Shown piece after piece: positions 15,569 through 25,256 of a stretch of 64,000 nt of DNA (the first letter of the stretch is position 1; every line of letters starts with the position of its first letter). The notes beneath the pieces were generated by a model, which did not search any database, had not been told where the DNA came from, and saw nothing but the letters and a program-made list of their open reading frames with translations. Source of the DNA: Natronogracilivirga saccharolytica (GTDB taxonomy: Bacteria > Bacteroidota > Rhodothermia > Balneolales > Natronogracilivirgulaceae); contig NZ_JAFIDN010000005.1 in assembly GCF_017921895.1 (NCBI RefSeq), positions 62,001 through 126,000 on the forward strand, written 5' to 3'. Both the position numbers and the translations under genes were made by a program.

Positions 15569-18370
15569 ATGAGCAACGATATATTCGGAATTGTAAAAGA
15601 GCTGAAGACACCCACCGGAACGCATAAATACTACAGCCTCCCCGGACTGCAAAACCAGGGCTATGATGTGGACAAGCTCCCTTTCACCATTCGGATCCTG
15701 CTGGAAAATGCACTCCGGAATTATGATGATTTCGCCATTAAAAAAGATCACATTGAAACATTGCTGTCATGGAGCCCTGATGGCGTTCCGAAAGACATCC
15801 CCTACATGCCGGCCCGGGTTCTGATGCAGGACTTCACCGGCGTGCCTTCCGTGGTCGACATCGCCTCCATCCGATCGGAAGTGGCGCGAAAAAAAGGCAG
15901 CAAAGCTGCCTCCGGCATCAATCCGCAGGTCCCTGTCGATCTGATCATTGACCACTCGGTTCAGGTCGATTTTTTCGGCACCACCGATGCATACCGAAAG
16001 AATGTTGAATTGGAGTACGAGCGGAACCAGGAGCGGTACAGCCTGCTCAAATGGGCCCAGCAGGGATTTGCCGACTACAGCGTGCTTCCCCCCGGTCTCG
16101 GTATCTGCCATCAGGTAAACCTCGAATATCTGGCGCAGGGTGTTTATCTGCGAGACGGCTTTGCATTTCCGGATACGCTCGTCGGTACCGACTCCCATAC
16201 ACCCATGGTCAACGGCATCGGCGTGGTCGGATGGGGTGTCGGCGGTATCGAGGCCGAAGCCGTCATGCTCGGCCAGCCGATTTACATGCTGAACCCTGAA
16301 GTGGTTGGACTCAAGCTCACAGGATCCCTTCCCGAAGGTGCAACATCCACCGACCTGGTCCTTGCCGTAACACACTTTCTCCGCAGCCACGGAGTCGTTG
16401 GCAAATTCGTCGAGGTATTCGGCGACGGACTCGATACGCTGACCGTCCCCGACCGTGCCACCATCTCCAACATGTCCCCGGAGTTCGGCTGCACCGTGAC
16501 CTTCTTCCCCATCGATGACCGTACCCTCGACTATATGCAGCTTACCGGACGCAACAGCCAGCACATCGAGACCGTCGAGGCTTATACCCGCAGCAATCTG
16601 ATGTGGCGTGAAAACGAAAACCAGATCCGGTACACCGAGCAGCTTGAGCTGGATCTTGGCGATGTCGTGCCTGCCATCTCCGGACCCAAGCGGCCGCAGG
16701 ATAAAATCAGTCTCACTGATGTCAAAGACTCCTTTGTCAAAATCATGAAAGATTCCTACCAGCGGGACTATATTCCATATGAGGATCGCGAGCGCTGGCT
16801 GGATGAAGGCGGAGAGTTCCGCTCAACCAGGCCAGGTGAATCTCCTGCAGAAATCCCTGAAGAAACCGATGTCGCCGTAGAGACAAAGGATGTCACCAGT
16901 GACGGCATGAAATCCGTCCAGGTGAAAACCGGTGACACCGAATTCATGCTCAGTGACGGTTCGGTGGTCATTGCCGCCATCACCAGCTGCACCAACACCT
17001 CCAATCCGTCGGTTATGCTCGGCGCCGGACTCGTAGCCAAAAAGGCGGTGGATATGGGGCTGGATGTCAAACCCTGGGTCAAGACCAGTCTTGCTCCGGG
17101 ATCCAAAGTCGTTACCCGGTACTACGAAAAATCCGGACTGCTTCCCTACCTTGAGGCACTGGGATTCCATGTTGTCGGATACGGATGCACCACTTGTATC
17201 GGTAACAGCGGGGATCTTCCGCCGCACATCGCCAAAGCCGTTGAGGAGAATGACATGGTAGTCTCATCCGTGCTTTCAGGCAACCGCAACTTTGAAGCCC
17301 GCATCCACCCCAGCATAAAAATGAACTTTCTCGCCTCACCCATGCTGGTTGTGGCATACGCTCTTGCCGGCCGTGTTGATCTCGACATGATCAACGAACC
17401 GCTCGGATACGGACCGAACTTTGAACCTGTCTACATGAAAGATATCTGGCCGACCGAAGCGGAAATCCGTGAAATAATGGAGACGGTCATCACCCCGGAA
17501 GACTTCAAGGAAAACTATGCTACCCTTTTCGAAGGCGATGACGCGTGGAAAGCACTTGAGGCTCCCACCGGAAAGGTCTATGAATGGAGCGATCAGTCCA
17601 CCTATATCAAAGAAGCTCCGTTCTTCCTGGATATACCCGGAGAACCTCAGCCGCTGGACGATATTGTTGATGCAAGAACACTGCTGGTCCTCGGCGATTC
17701 CATCACTACTGACCACATTTCACCAGCCGGAAAGATCGGAGAAGATACACCTGCCGGGAAATACCTGATCAGCAAAGGGGTCAAACCGCAGGATTTCAAC
17801 TCTTACGGGTCAAGACGCGGGAACCATGAAGTGATGATACGAGGCACATTTGCCAATGTCAGGATCAAAAACCAGCTTGTGGACCGGGAAGGCGGATGGA
17901 CCATCCACCATCCGTCCGGTGAAGAAATGCCGGTTTATGACGCCGCCCAAAAGTATGCTGAAGAACAAACCCCGCTGGTTGTACTTGGCGGCAAGGAGTA
18001 CGGTAGCGGCTCATCACGTGACTGGGCTGCCAAGGGCACAAATCTGCTTGGCGTAAAAGCCGTCATTGCAGAAAGTTTCGAGCGGATTCATCGCAGCAAC
18101 CTGGTAGGAATGGGAGTGCTGCCTCTGCGTTTTCAGCCTGGTGAATCTAAAGAGAGCCTCGGTCTTAAAGGCGATGAAGAGTTCACAATCACCGGTATCT
18201 CCGAAGGCCTGTCACCAAACAAGGAGCTGGATGTCACAGCCCGCAAAAAAGACGGCAACGAGATATCTTTCAAAGCTGTAGCACAGCTGAACTCGGAAGT
18301 CGAAATTGCCTATTACCAAAATGGCGGCATTCTGCAGTATGTACTCAGAAGATTCCTCAAGGAAGTCTGA
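15569..18370 (+). CDS. acnA: Aconitate hydratase, AcnA/IRP type
   Basis: Aconitase interconverts citrate and isocitrate through cis-aconitate in the TCA cycle. The 933-residue length fits the AcnA/iron-regulatory-protein branch. The [4Fe-4S] ligands are visible: Cys474 in SCTNTSNPS, and Cys540 and Cys543 in GYGCTTCIGNSG. Other family signatures are GVGGIEAEAVMLGQP, DSITTDHISPAG and GGKEYGSGSSRDWAAKG, the last in the swivel domain. Start ATG at 15569; no clear Shine-Dalgarno, as usual in this window. The long structured leader suggests post-transcriptional control. A terminator follows. Confidence 0.97.
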   Translation: MSNDIFGIVKELKTPTGTHKYYSLPGLQNQGYDVDKLPFTIRILLENALRNYDDFAIKKDHIETLLSWSPDGVPKDIPYMPARVLMQDFTGVPSVVDIASIRSEVARKKGSKAASGINPQVPVDLIIDHSVQVDFFGTTDAYRKNVELEYERNQERYSLLKWAQQGFADYSVLPPGLGICHQVNLEYLAQGVYLRDGFAFPDTLVGTDSHTPMVNGIGVVGWGVGGIEAEAVMLGQPIYMLNPEVVGLKLTGSLPEGATSTDLVLAVTHFLRSHGVVGKFVEVFGDGLDTLTVPDRATISNMSPEFGCTVTFFPIDDRTLDYMQLTGRNSQHIETVEAYTRSNLMWRENENQIRYTEQLELDLGDVVPAISGPKRPQDKISLTDVKDSFVKIMKDSYQRDYIPYEDRERWLDEGGEFRSTRPGESPAEIPEETDVAVETKDVTSDGMKSVQVKTGDTEFMLSDGSVVIAAITSCTNTSNPSVMLGAGLVAKKAVDMGLDVKPWVKTSLAPGSKVVTRYYEKSGLLPYLEALGFHVVGYGCTTCIGNSGDLPPHIAKAVEENDMVVSSVLSGNRNFEARIHPSIKMNFLASPMLVVAYALAGRVDLDMINEPLGYGPNFEPVYMKDIWPTEAEIREIMETVITPEDFKENYATLFEGDDAWKALEAPTGKVYEWSDQSTYIKEAPFFLDIPGEPQPLDDIVDARTLLVLGDSITTDHISPAGKIGEDTPAGKYLISKGVKPQDFNSYGSRRGNHEVMIRGTFANVRIKNQLVDREGGWTIHHPSGEEMPVYDAAQKYAEEQTPLVVLGGKEYGSGSSRDWAAKGTNLLGVKAVIAESFERIHRSNLVGMGVLPLRFQPGESKESLGLKGDEEFTITGISEGLSPNKELDVTARKKDGNEISFKAVAQLNSEVEIAYYQNGGILQYVLRRFLKEV

Positions 18371-18438
18371 TGTACACAGGATCATATTGAGATGGGAAAC
18401 GTCCTGCCGGGTTAACCCTGATATTTTTAACTCAGTAA

Positions 18439-18466
18439 AGAGTGATGGCCTGATCCCTCTTTTTTT
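18439..18466 (+). terminator. Probable terminator after acnA
   Basis: AGAG-t-GAT and ATC-c-CTCT form an interrupted stem (18439-18460) followed by TTTTTT, about 70 bases after the acnA stop. The stem is short with one mismatch, so confidence is moderate. The remaining bases up to 18673 show no gene. Confidence 0.55.
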
Positions 18467-18673
18467 AAAAAAGTGCCCCGCTGTAATAAGAAAATTCGTA
18501 TTATTCCCCGATCAACTTTATTGATCCTCTGCTCAGCGGTGTTCTGTCACCTGGCAAAAACTACAAGCTTTCCGAAAATATGACGCTTGTATTGTTTTGT
18601 GACTTTTATAATGTTTACAGTTATTGTACACGGGGGTCCATCGGTTTTAACACTGGTTACTACAGCAGTTTGA

Positions 18674-19531
18674 ATGCTTTTAGTCATTTTCAACAAATCG
18701 GCAGGTAAAGGAAAAACAAAAGGCGTCGTCGGCAAATTATGCGACGAACTCCATGATCTTGGAGTTTCCTATAAAAAAGTTGAAAAAGCTGATTTTACCA
18801 GAAAAACAGTGGACAACCTGTTTGAAAACGGGAATGTAACCAGGGTTATCATCTGCGGGGGTGACGGCACCGTCAACCGTACCATCAACACTCTGTATGA
18901 CTATCTGCAGGACATCGAGATCGGAATTGTACCCTGTGGATACGGCAACCTGATCGCCAAATCACTTGATGAACCGGCATCACTGGACTCATTTCTCTCG
19001 GACAGTTACCACTCCGATCTTCCTGAAGTAAAGGTCGGAAAAGCAAACGGACGGATTTTTCTCAATGTCGTTTCCATAGGCTCAACTGCTGATACCGTTG
19101 CCACCGTAGAGTCCTTTCGCCGGACGCCCCCGGGATCTGTCATCTACAGGGCACTCGGCGGCATCTTCACCCACACCATTTTCTTCTTTCTTATTCAGTT
19201 CAAAATCCTGTTTTTATACGTATTCAGAGACTATCCCTCATCCATGGCCTGGATGCGAACCAACAGTGAATCCAGGGAAAATCCTTTTGCCCTGTTTACC
19301 GGAGTGAGGGAGACCATCGGCCAGTACAAATCACTTTATCTGCCCAGAACACATTTTATTCCCTGGAAAAAGGATCATAGTCCCGTCAATTCCAGAGAGT
19401 ACACCATTGAGCACGATCATCCTTTTTTCTGGCAGACCGATGGCGAACCCCATGAAAAAACGCGTACCCTCAGGATCTCCTTTGGCTCAAAGAAACTGAA
19501 ACTGGCCACTATTCAAATAGACTGCAAATAG
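18674..19531 (+). CDS. Diacylglycerol kinase-family lipid kinase
   Basis: 285 residues with the DAGK catalytic fold: an N-terminal beta strand and glycine loop (LLVIFNKSAGKGK), the nucleotide motif GGDGTVNR (residues ~62-69), and PCGYGNLIAK in place of the usual P-x-GTGND-x-AR. The family phosphorylates membrane lipids such as diacylglycerol or sphingoid bases with ATP. A hydrophobic stretch around residues 165-185 (THTIFFFLIQFKILFLYVF) suggests membrane contact, and the C-terminal WQTDGEPH is typical. The next gene, a DedA-type membrane protein, begins 3 bases after the stop codon, so the two are surely co-transcribed and probably both act on membrane lipids. The lipid substrate is not known. 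Confidence 0.85.
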   Translation: MLLVIFNKSAGKGKTKGVVGKLCDELHDLGVSYKKVEKADFTRKTVDNLFENGNVTRVIICGGDGTVNRTINTLYDYLQDIEIGIVPCGYGNLIAKSLDEPASLDSFLSDSYHSDLPEVKVGKANGRIFLNVVSIGSTADTVATVESFRRTPPGSVIYRALGGIFTHTIFFFLIQFKILFLYVFRDYPSSMAWMRTNSESRENPFALFTGVRETIGQYKSLYLPRTHFIPWKKDHSPVNSREYTIEHDHPFFWQTDGEPHEKTRTLRISFGSKKLKLATIQIDCK

Positions 19532-19534
19532 CTC

Positions 19535-20149
19535 ATGACCGAATTTATATTCATGACATTTGAGTCCATCTCGTGGCCTGCTGCTTTGTCAATAGGGTTC
19601 ATCCTCCTTTTCCTGCACGGGGTTTTACTCACACCACCCAGTGAGCTCAGCCTGGCCGCCATCGGCCTGTATGCCAGCATACATGAATGGCTGTACTTCC
19701 CCTCCATTTTTTCAACAACCGTCGGCAACATCGCCGGATGCATCGTTCTGTTCAAACTGAGCCGCCACTACTCTGACTGGATAACCGATTTCCTCAGGAC
19801 CACACGGTTCAAATACATTAAATATCTGAACGACAAGGCAAGGCTCGATTTTCACAGGTACGGACACCATTTTGTTTTCTATGGCCGGTTCATACCCAAC
19901 GTCCGCTCTGTCGTATCAATCCCTGCAGGATTGTCCAACATGCCGGCCTCTACCTTTCTCGTCTATTCCGGACTTGGATGTCTGCTCTGGTCGCTGTTGT
20001 GGGTCTCGGTCGGATATTTTGCAGGCAAGCCGCTGCTGAGCATTATCGAAGCCCACCAGAATTTCGCGCTTGCCATGCTCATCCTCACGATTATTGCCGT
20101 AATCGTGCATCGCTATCACATCATCAAAACAAAGAAATACATGTTTTGA
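19535..20149 (+). CDS. DedA-family (VTT domain) membrane protein
   Basis: 204 residues, with several membrane segments (residues ~15-45, ~55-75, ~120-160 and ~172-195). The DedA core is visible: an acidic/proline re-entrant stretch (LTPPSELSLAAIG), GNIAGC, and the arginine motif YGRFIPNVRSVVSIPAG, matching F-x-(G)R-F-x-P-x-x-R. DedA proteins are inner-membrane lipid transporters or flippases linked to undecaprenyl phosphate or phospholipid handling and to envelope homeostasis. Coupling to the lipid kinase gene upstream (3-base spacing) supports a lipid role. The following 109 bases contain several CTGCAG-like repeats but no gene. Confidence 0.87.
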   Translation: MTEFIFMTFESISWPAALSIGFILLFLHGVLLTPPSELSLAAIGLYASIHEWLYFPSIFSTTVGNIAGCIVLFKLSRHYSDWITDFLRTTRFKYIKYLNDKARLDFHRYGHHFVFYGRFIPNVRSVVSIPAGLSNMPASTFLVYSGLGCLLWSLLWVSVGYFAGKPLLSIIEAHQNFALAMLILTIIAVIVHRYHIIKTKKYMF

Positions 20150-20258
20150 GCGGGAATGGATCCTGCAGCCACCTGCAGCTTTCTATGCAGCAACTTTCGC
20201 TTGCATTCTGCAGGGGCTTGCTTCATTCAGCTGTATATATTTTGCAGCAGTTTATTTC

Positions 20259-20582
20259 TTACAGCTGCTTGTCGACATGCTTCTGGAGCTGCGCTTTGGG
20301 TACCGCTCCTACGATCTGATCAACAACTTCTCCGTTTTTGAAAATCAGCAGTGAAGGTATGCTTCTGATTCCGTATTGCATCGATACCTGCGGATTACTG
20401 TCCACATCGACCTTGCCAACTTTGAGCTTTCCTTCGTAGTCACCGGCCAGCTCTTCAACTACCGGTCCTACCATGCGGCAGGGTCCGCACCATTCGGCCC
20501 AGAAATCCACCAGCACCGGCTGGTCTGATTGCAGTACTTCGCTATTGAAATTGCTGTCTGTTAATTCAACTGGTTTTGACAT
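20259..20582 (-). CDS. trxA: Thioredoxin
   Basis: 107 residues from the ATG at 20582. The active site WCGPC is at residues 31-35 in [15 protein letters not shown], with the cis-proline loop in [13 protein letters not shown] and the terminal helix as expected. Thioredoxin reduces protein disulfides in the cytoplasm and is itself reduced by thioredoxin reductase. An upstream in-frame ATG at 20615 would add 11 residues that are not conserved in the family, so I take the shorter form. It is a monocistronic gene, convergent with the DedA gene. Confidence 0.96.
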   Translation of the reverse strand: MSKPVELTDSNFNSEVLQSDQPVLVDFWAEWCGPCRMVGPVVEELAGDYEGKLKVGKVDVDSNPQVSMQYGIRSIPSLLIFKNGEVVDQIVGAVPKAQLQKHVDKQL

Positions 20583-20788
20583 AATATTTGAGATTTTAAT
20601 GAGTCGATTTTTCATTGGATATCCGATGGCAATATAACAATACCGTTCAGATTTCCATTCGCGTTGTTGTTATGCAATAATATATATAATTATATTTATA
20701 GATGCAAGAGCACTTCAGACGAAATGGCATGATGCTCACGGCTGCCATATGTGCCGCTGACCACCTCTGACCGGCAAGCTTGCCGTCT

Positions 20789-23700
20789 CTACCCCGCATC
20801 CGGACGCTTTTCCAGCCATACGTTATTTTCCCCGATAAGGCGCCGCGCCTCGCTCAGCAGGGTATCGTTTGGGTCAACAACAAATTTGCGGGCTTTCATA
20901 CGGACCGGCTTCTCCGCGCCGGATTTCACAAACAGCTGAATATTGGTCTGCCCCCGGTTGGCCTCAAAAACTGACGCAAGCTCTTCAAGCGCACCTTCAG
21001 CTATGTCAGCGGTATCGAGACTCAGACATAAGCGGATGGAGCCCTGATACTTGTCTCTGAGGTTCTCTATCCGGTCAATATTCCGGGCAATGATTTTCGG
21101 CGTTCCGTCCCTGACAGACACATTGCCCTCAACCACAACCAGATTATCCACCTGAATGAGATTCATCGACTTGTCATAGCAATCGGAAAAAATCAGTATC
21201 TCGGTACTTCCTTTTTCATCCTCCATGGTCACAAATGCGATGGGACGGCCCTTTTTGTCACGCGTATGGCGGGCAGCGGTGATAATCCCTGCGCATGTCA
21301 CCGGATCACGTTCCGTCAGGCCGCTCAGCCCCTCTTCTCCCAGATAGTGGGAGCAAAACAGCGACACATCGTCCCGGAACCGGTCCAGCGGATGTCCGCT
21401 CAAAAAGAATCCGATCAGCTCCCGCTCCTGCTTGAGTTTCTCCATGTTTGACCATGGCTCCACTTCTCTCAGCTTCGGCTCCGACTCACTTATCTGATGC
21501 ACGTCATTACCACCGCCAAACAGGCTGGTCTGATTGCGGCTCTTTTCGTCCTGCATCCGCGCCCCGTAACTCAGCGCATCTTCCATGCTTGCCATGAGCT
21601 GCGCCCGGTTACCGTGCAGCTCATCAAATGCCCCGGCCGCAACCAGGCTTTCAAGCATCTTGCGGTTGCAGGTCCGCAGATCCACCCGCGAAGTAAAATC
21701 GAAAATGCTGGTGAACGGACCGTTTTCCCTTCGCTCTTCTACAAAATGGGCAACGGCTGATGACCCGACCCCTTTGATCGCACTCAGACCATACTGTACC
21801 CGTCCCTCCTTCGCAGTAAAAAAGGCCTCACCGGAATTGATGTTGGGACGGTCAACGGGCACTCCGAGATGATAGCACTCCTCAATGAACTGCGACACTT
21901 TCTTGATGTCGTTCATGTTGTGGGTCAGTACCGCTGCCATGTACGAGGCCGGATAATTCGCCTTGAAATAGGCCGTGTGATACGCAACAACCGAATATGC
22001 CGCCGAGTGTGACTTGTTGAATCCGTAGCCGGCAAAAAAGGCCATCTTTTCGAAAACCTCATCGGCCGTTTTGTCATCCACATCCCGCTCTTTTGCCCCG
22101 GCCTTGAACTTCACCTTCATCTCGGCCATCTGGTCGACCTTCTTCTTGCCCATCGCCCGGCGCAGAATATCGGCTTCGCCCAGGGTAAATCCGCCCATCA
22201 CCTGGGCCACCTTCATGATCTGCTCCTGGTAGACCATGATTCCGAATGTCGGTTTCAGCACATCCTCGAGCATCGGATGCGGATAAACCACCTCTTTGCG
22301 GCCATGCTTGCAGTCGATATACTCGGGGATGAACTGCATTGGCCCCGGCCGGTAAAGCGCGTTCATGGCGATGAGATCATCGATGCTGGTCGGTTTGAGT
22401 TCCCTGAGATATTTGCGCATTCCGTCGGACTCAAACTGGAATGTTCCGACCGTATCGCCGCGCTGATAGAGCTCAAACGTCTTCTGATCATCCAGGGGGA
22501 TGTCATCGAGGTGATACTCCTTGCCCCAACTCTCCTTGACCAGATGGATCGCCGTTTTGAGTATGGACAGGGTCTTGAGTCCGAGAAAATCCATCTTCAG
22601 CAGTCCGCACATTTCCGAACTCGGCCCGTCGTACTGCGTCACCACATCCTTTTCCCTGGAAAGCGCCACAGGAACGTAGTTGTAGACCGTACCGGGTGCG
22701 ATGATGACCCCCGCGGCATGAATCCCCGTCTGGCGCGGACACCCCTCCAGTGTCTTGGCAAAACTCATCATCTTCTGGATCTGCATGTCGGGATGTTCAA
22801 ACAGCTCGCGGATCTCCTCTGCTGTGTCCGGATTGGCTTCCGGATTGACCACCTTGTCAAACGTGTCAAGTCCGGGTCGTTCGGGAAACAATTTGGCTAT
22901 GCGGTTGACCTCGCCCAGCGGCACCCCCAGCACCCGTCCCACATCGCGGATGGCGGTCTTGGCTTTCATGGTGCCGTATGTCACAATTTGGGCCACATTT
23001 TCACGGCCGTATTTTTCGACGACGTAATCGATCAGCGCCTGGCGCCCCGAATCGTCAAAATCAATGTCAATGTCCGGCGGATTCACCCGCTCGGGGTTCA
23101 AAAACCGCTCAAAGAGCAGATCATAACGAAGCGGGTCGATGTTGATGATGCCGATACAGTAGGCCACAATGCTCCCGGCCGCCGATCCCCGTCCCGGCCC
23201 GACATACACCCCGCGGTTGCGCGCTTCGGTGGTAAACCCCTCAACAATCAGGAAGTATCCGGCAAAACCCATGTCCCGGATAATCTTGAGCTCCTGCTCA
23301 ATGCGTTCGGTTATCTCACTTGTCAGCTCCCCGTACCGTGCCCGGGCCCCTTCATAGGTAACATGGCGCAGATAGTCATCCATGTCAGCAAACTTTTCGG
23401 GCACATTGAAATGCGGCAGCAGCAGCTCGGATTCAAGCTTTATGTCGTCGACTTTGTCAACAATCTCGATGGTGTTCTCCACCGATTCGGGCACATCGCT
23501 GAAAAGCTCCTTCATTTCGTCCGGCGTCTTCAGATAAAACTGCGGATTGAGCCGGTTCTGATCGTCTGTGAAGCGGAACCGGTTCGGGTCGTTGATGTCG
23601 GCATTGGTCTGAAGCGCCAGCAGGATGTCATGGGCCTCGGAGTCCTGCTTGTCAACATAATGCGAATCGTTGGTAGCGACCATCTTCACCCCGTACTCCT

Positions 23701-24271
23701 TGCTCCACCGGATGAGCACCTCGTTGCAGACATCCTGGTCGCGCAGGCCGTGACGCTGCAGCTCGATGTAGTAATCCTCGCCGAACAGATCCAGATACCA
23801 CTCAAACAGACGGCGCGCTTCTGCTTCTCCGCTCTTGAGGATGGTCTGATTGATCTCACTCTGAATACAGCAGGTGGTGGCAATCAACCCGTCGGAATGT
23901 TCAGCCAGAGTTTTCCGGTCGATCCTGGGCTTGTAGTAAAATCCGTCTATATAGCCCAGCGAACTGAGACGCGCCAGATTGAAGTAGCCTGTTTTGTTTT
24001 TTGCCAGCAGCACCTGATGATACTGCTCCCGTGTCTCACGGTCGGACATGGTCTTCGGCGTGATATAAAATTCACAGCCGATGATCGGTTTGACCCCCTG
24101 CTTGTTCGCTTCGTTTACAAAACTGGGTACGCCGAACATGTTGCCGTGATCAGTGATGGCAATGCCCGGCATGCCGTGGTCAGCCGCCTTGCCGATCATC
24201 TTGGGAATAGCAGCGGCACCATCGAGCAGACTGAACTGGGAGTGGCAATGAAGATGGGAAAACTGGCACAT
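20789..24271 (-). CDS. dnaE: DNA polymerase III subunit alpha
   Basis: 1160 residues, the length of DnaE1-type replicative polymerases. Order: N-terminal PHP domain (SHLHCHSQFSLLDG, ITDHGNMFG, residues 5-280), then the C-family polymerase with GPGRGSAAGS (~359-368), the catalytic aspartates in PPDIDIDFDD (~398-407) and KMDFLGLKTL (~560), then helix-hairpin-helix, and a C-terminal OB-fold (VTCAGIITAARHTRDKKGRP). It synthesises the bulk of chromosomal DNA with the beta clamp and epsilon. The PHP metal-binding His/Asp residues are largely kept. Single gene; a long open frame on the opposite strand is a shadow. Confidence 0.97.
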   Translation of the reverse strand: MCQFSHLHCHSQFSLLDGAAAIPKMIGKAADHGMPGIAITDHGNMFGVPSFVNEANKQGVKPIIGCEFYITPKTMSDRETREQYHQVLLAKNKTGYFNLARLSSLGYIDGFYYKPRIDRKTLAEHSDGLIATTCCIQSEINQTILKSGEAEARRLFEWYLDLFGEDYYIELQRHGLRDQDVCNEVLIRWSKEYGVKMVATNDSHYVDKQDSEAHDILLALQTNADINDPNRFRFTDDQNRLNPQFYLKTPDEMKELFSDVPESVENTIEIVDKVDDIKLESELLLPHFNVPEKFADMDDYLRHVTYEGARARYGELTSEITERIEQELKIIRDMGFAGYFLIVEGFTTEARNRGVYVGPGRGSAAGSIVAYCIGIINIDPLRYDLLFERFLNPERVNPPDIDIDFDDSGRQALIDYVVEKYGRENVAQIVTYGTMKAKTAIRDVGRVLGVPLGEVNRIAKLFPERPGLDTFDKVVNPEANPDTAEEIRELFEHPDMQIQKMMSFAKTLEGCPRQTGIHAAGVIIAPGTVYNYVPVALSREKDVVTQYDGPSSEMCGLLKMDFLGLKTLSILKTAIHLVKESWGKEYHLDDIPLDDQKTFELYQRGDTVGTFQFESDGMRKYLRELKPTSIDDLIAMNALYRPGPMQFIPEYIDCKHGRKEVVYPHPMLEDVLKPTFGIMVYQEQIMKVAQVMGGFTLGEADILRRAMGKKKVDQMAEMKVKFKAGAKERDVDDKTADEVFEKMAFFAGYGFNKSHSAAYSVVAYHTAYFKANYPASYMAAVLTHNMNDIKKVSQFIEECYHLGVPVDRPNINSGEAFFTAKEGRVQYGLSAIKGVGSSAVAHFVEERRENGPFTSIFDFTSRVDLRTCNRKMLESLVAAGAFDELHGNRAQLMASMEDALSYGARMQDEKSRNQTSLFGGGNDVHQISESEPKLREVEPWSNMEKLKQERELIGFFLSGHPLDRFRDDVSLFCSHYLGEEGLSGLTERDPVTCAGIITAARHTRDKKGRPIAFVTMEDEKGSTEILIFSDCYDKSMNLIQVDNLVVVEGNVSVRDGTPKIIARNIDRIENLRDKYQGSIRLCLSLDTADIAEGALEELASVFEANRGQTNIQLFVKSGAEKPVRMKARKFVVDPNDTLLSEARRLIGENNVWLEKRPDAG

Positions 24272-24357
24272 AATATCTCTGTCTTATCCGGTTTTAAACC
24301 GAAAACTATCAATAAAACAGAACATATTCGGCCTTGATTTTTTGGTTTTTTTTTGAA

Positions 24358-25119
24358 TCACAAATCCCTGTGGCTGAGGACCTCTCCGGACGGAAAATGC
24401 TCCGACAACATTTGGCGAACAAGGCGGCCGGCCACATCCTCCGAACTCCCGATCCTGCCCTCTTTCCAGGCATCGACGAAGTCCCGCACCATCGGAAAAT
24501 CTTCTTCGCTGGTATCCCTGATAATTTCCTGCATTCCGGTTTCGATCCGGCCCGGATTGAATGCCATCGCCTCGATGGGGTACCGAACCTTCTGTTGCTC
24601 CAGTCCCACCGTGCGGGTAAACATATCGACACCGGCTTTTGTACTGCAGTAGTGGCTCCATCCGTAATAGGGCTTCTGTGCTGCTCCCGATGATATCATC
24701 ACTACCCGCTTGACCATGCTGTACTCCTGAAACTGTCCGATAAAGGCGTGCGTCAGCAGCAGCGGCGATACAAAATTGAGTTCGAGGTTCTTTCGGTACG
24801 TTCTCAGGTCATACTTCCCGGCCGGCCCCATCGGATCAAGCATTCCCGCATTATTCACCAGGGCCAGAAGACCCGTTTTCTCCGGGGATATTCCCGATGC
24901 GATCTCCTGCATCAATTCGTCAAAGCCGTCCATATCGGTCAGGTCGCGGACGTAGGTGTGGACCATGGCGCCGCGTGACTCCAGTTCCAGCACCAGTTCG
25001 GACATATCGCTGCGGGCAATCAGATACAGCACAGTCTCTCTTTCCGCAAGTGCGAGGGCCAGGTCACGTCCGAACCCTTTTGAGGCACCAGTAATCACAA
25101 TATGTTTCTGCTTTTTCAT
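24358..25119 (-). CDS. Short-chain dehydrogenase/reductase (sepiapterin/benzil-reductase-like)
   Basis: 253 residues from the ATG at 25119. Classical SDR features: dinucleotide loop TGASKGFGRDLA (residues ~10-20), NNAG in LVNNAGML, catalytic Ser in VVMISSGAA, and Tyr/Lys in YCSTKAGVD. The NADP-dependent oxidoreductase family is clear, the substrate is not; overall layout resembles the sepiapterin reductase/YueD benzil reductase group. The start is fixed by the upstream repeat element, whose 3' end is the ATG itself, giving ATGAAAAAG. An earlier in-frame ATG at 25176 would place 19 extra residues inside that element and is rejected. Confidence 0.88.
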   Translation of the reverse strand: MKKQKHIVITGASKGFGRDLALALAERETVLYLIARSDMSELVLELESRGAMVHTYVRDLTDMDGFDELMQEIASGISPEKTGLLALVNNAGMLDPMGPAGKYDLRTYRKNLELNFVSPLLLTHAFIGQFQEYSMVKRVVMISSGAAQKPYYGWSHYCSTKAGVDMFTRTVGLEQQKVRYPIEAMAFNPGRIETGMQEIIRDTSEEDFPMVRDFVDAWKEGRIGSSEDVAGRLVRQMLSEHFPSGEVLSHRDL

Positions 25120-25215
25120 GTGTTTATAATTTATGATTCTGACGTCACATGTAGTACCCATGTTGGCTGCAATCATGCTTCTTTGTGACGATAAGTAGCC
25201 ATGGATATTTCATAG
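25120..25215 (-). repeat. Dispersed leader element, copy S (ends at the SDR start codon)
   Basis: Read on the minus strand it runs from CTATGAAATATCCATGG through AGAAGCATGATT, CATGGGTA and TGACGTCAGAATCATAAATT to ATAAACAC directly before ATG. It matches the element before the gamma-glutamyltransferase gene (50205-50318) almost base for base, but lacks about 17-20 bases in the middle. Related copies lie before the DPP-IV gene. It may be a promoter/leader cassette or a small dispersed repeat. Confidence 0.8.
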
Positions 25216-25256
25216 TCAATTCCTGCCAGATGACGGATGTTTTAATGAAAGTTCAT

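Noticed and set aside
22277-24337. 686-codon open frame on the plus strand
   Set aside because: It is entirely antisense to dnaE, whose conserved motifs are certain; no family features in the plus-strand frame. GC-rich third positions keep the opposite frame open.
24284-24661. 125-codon minus-strand frame before the SDR end
   Set aside because: Overlaps the SDR gene in another frame; the SDR motifs are decisive.
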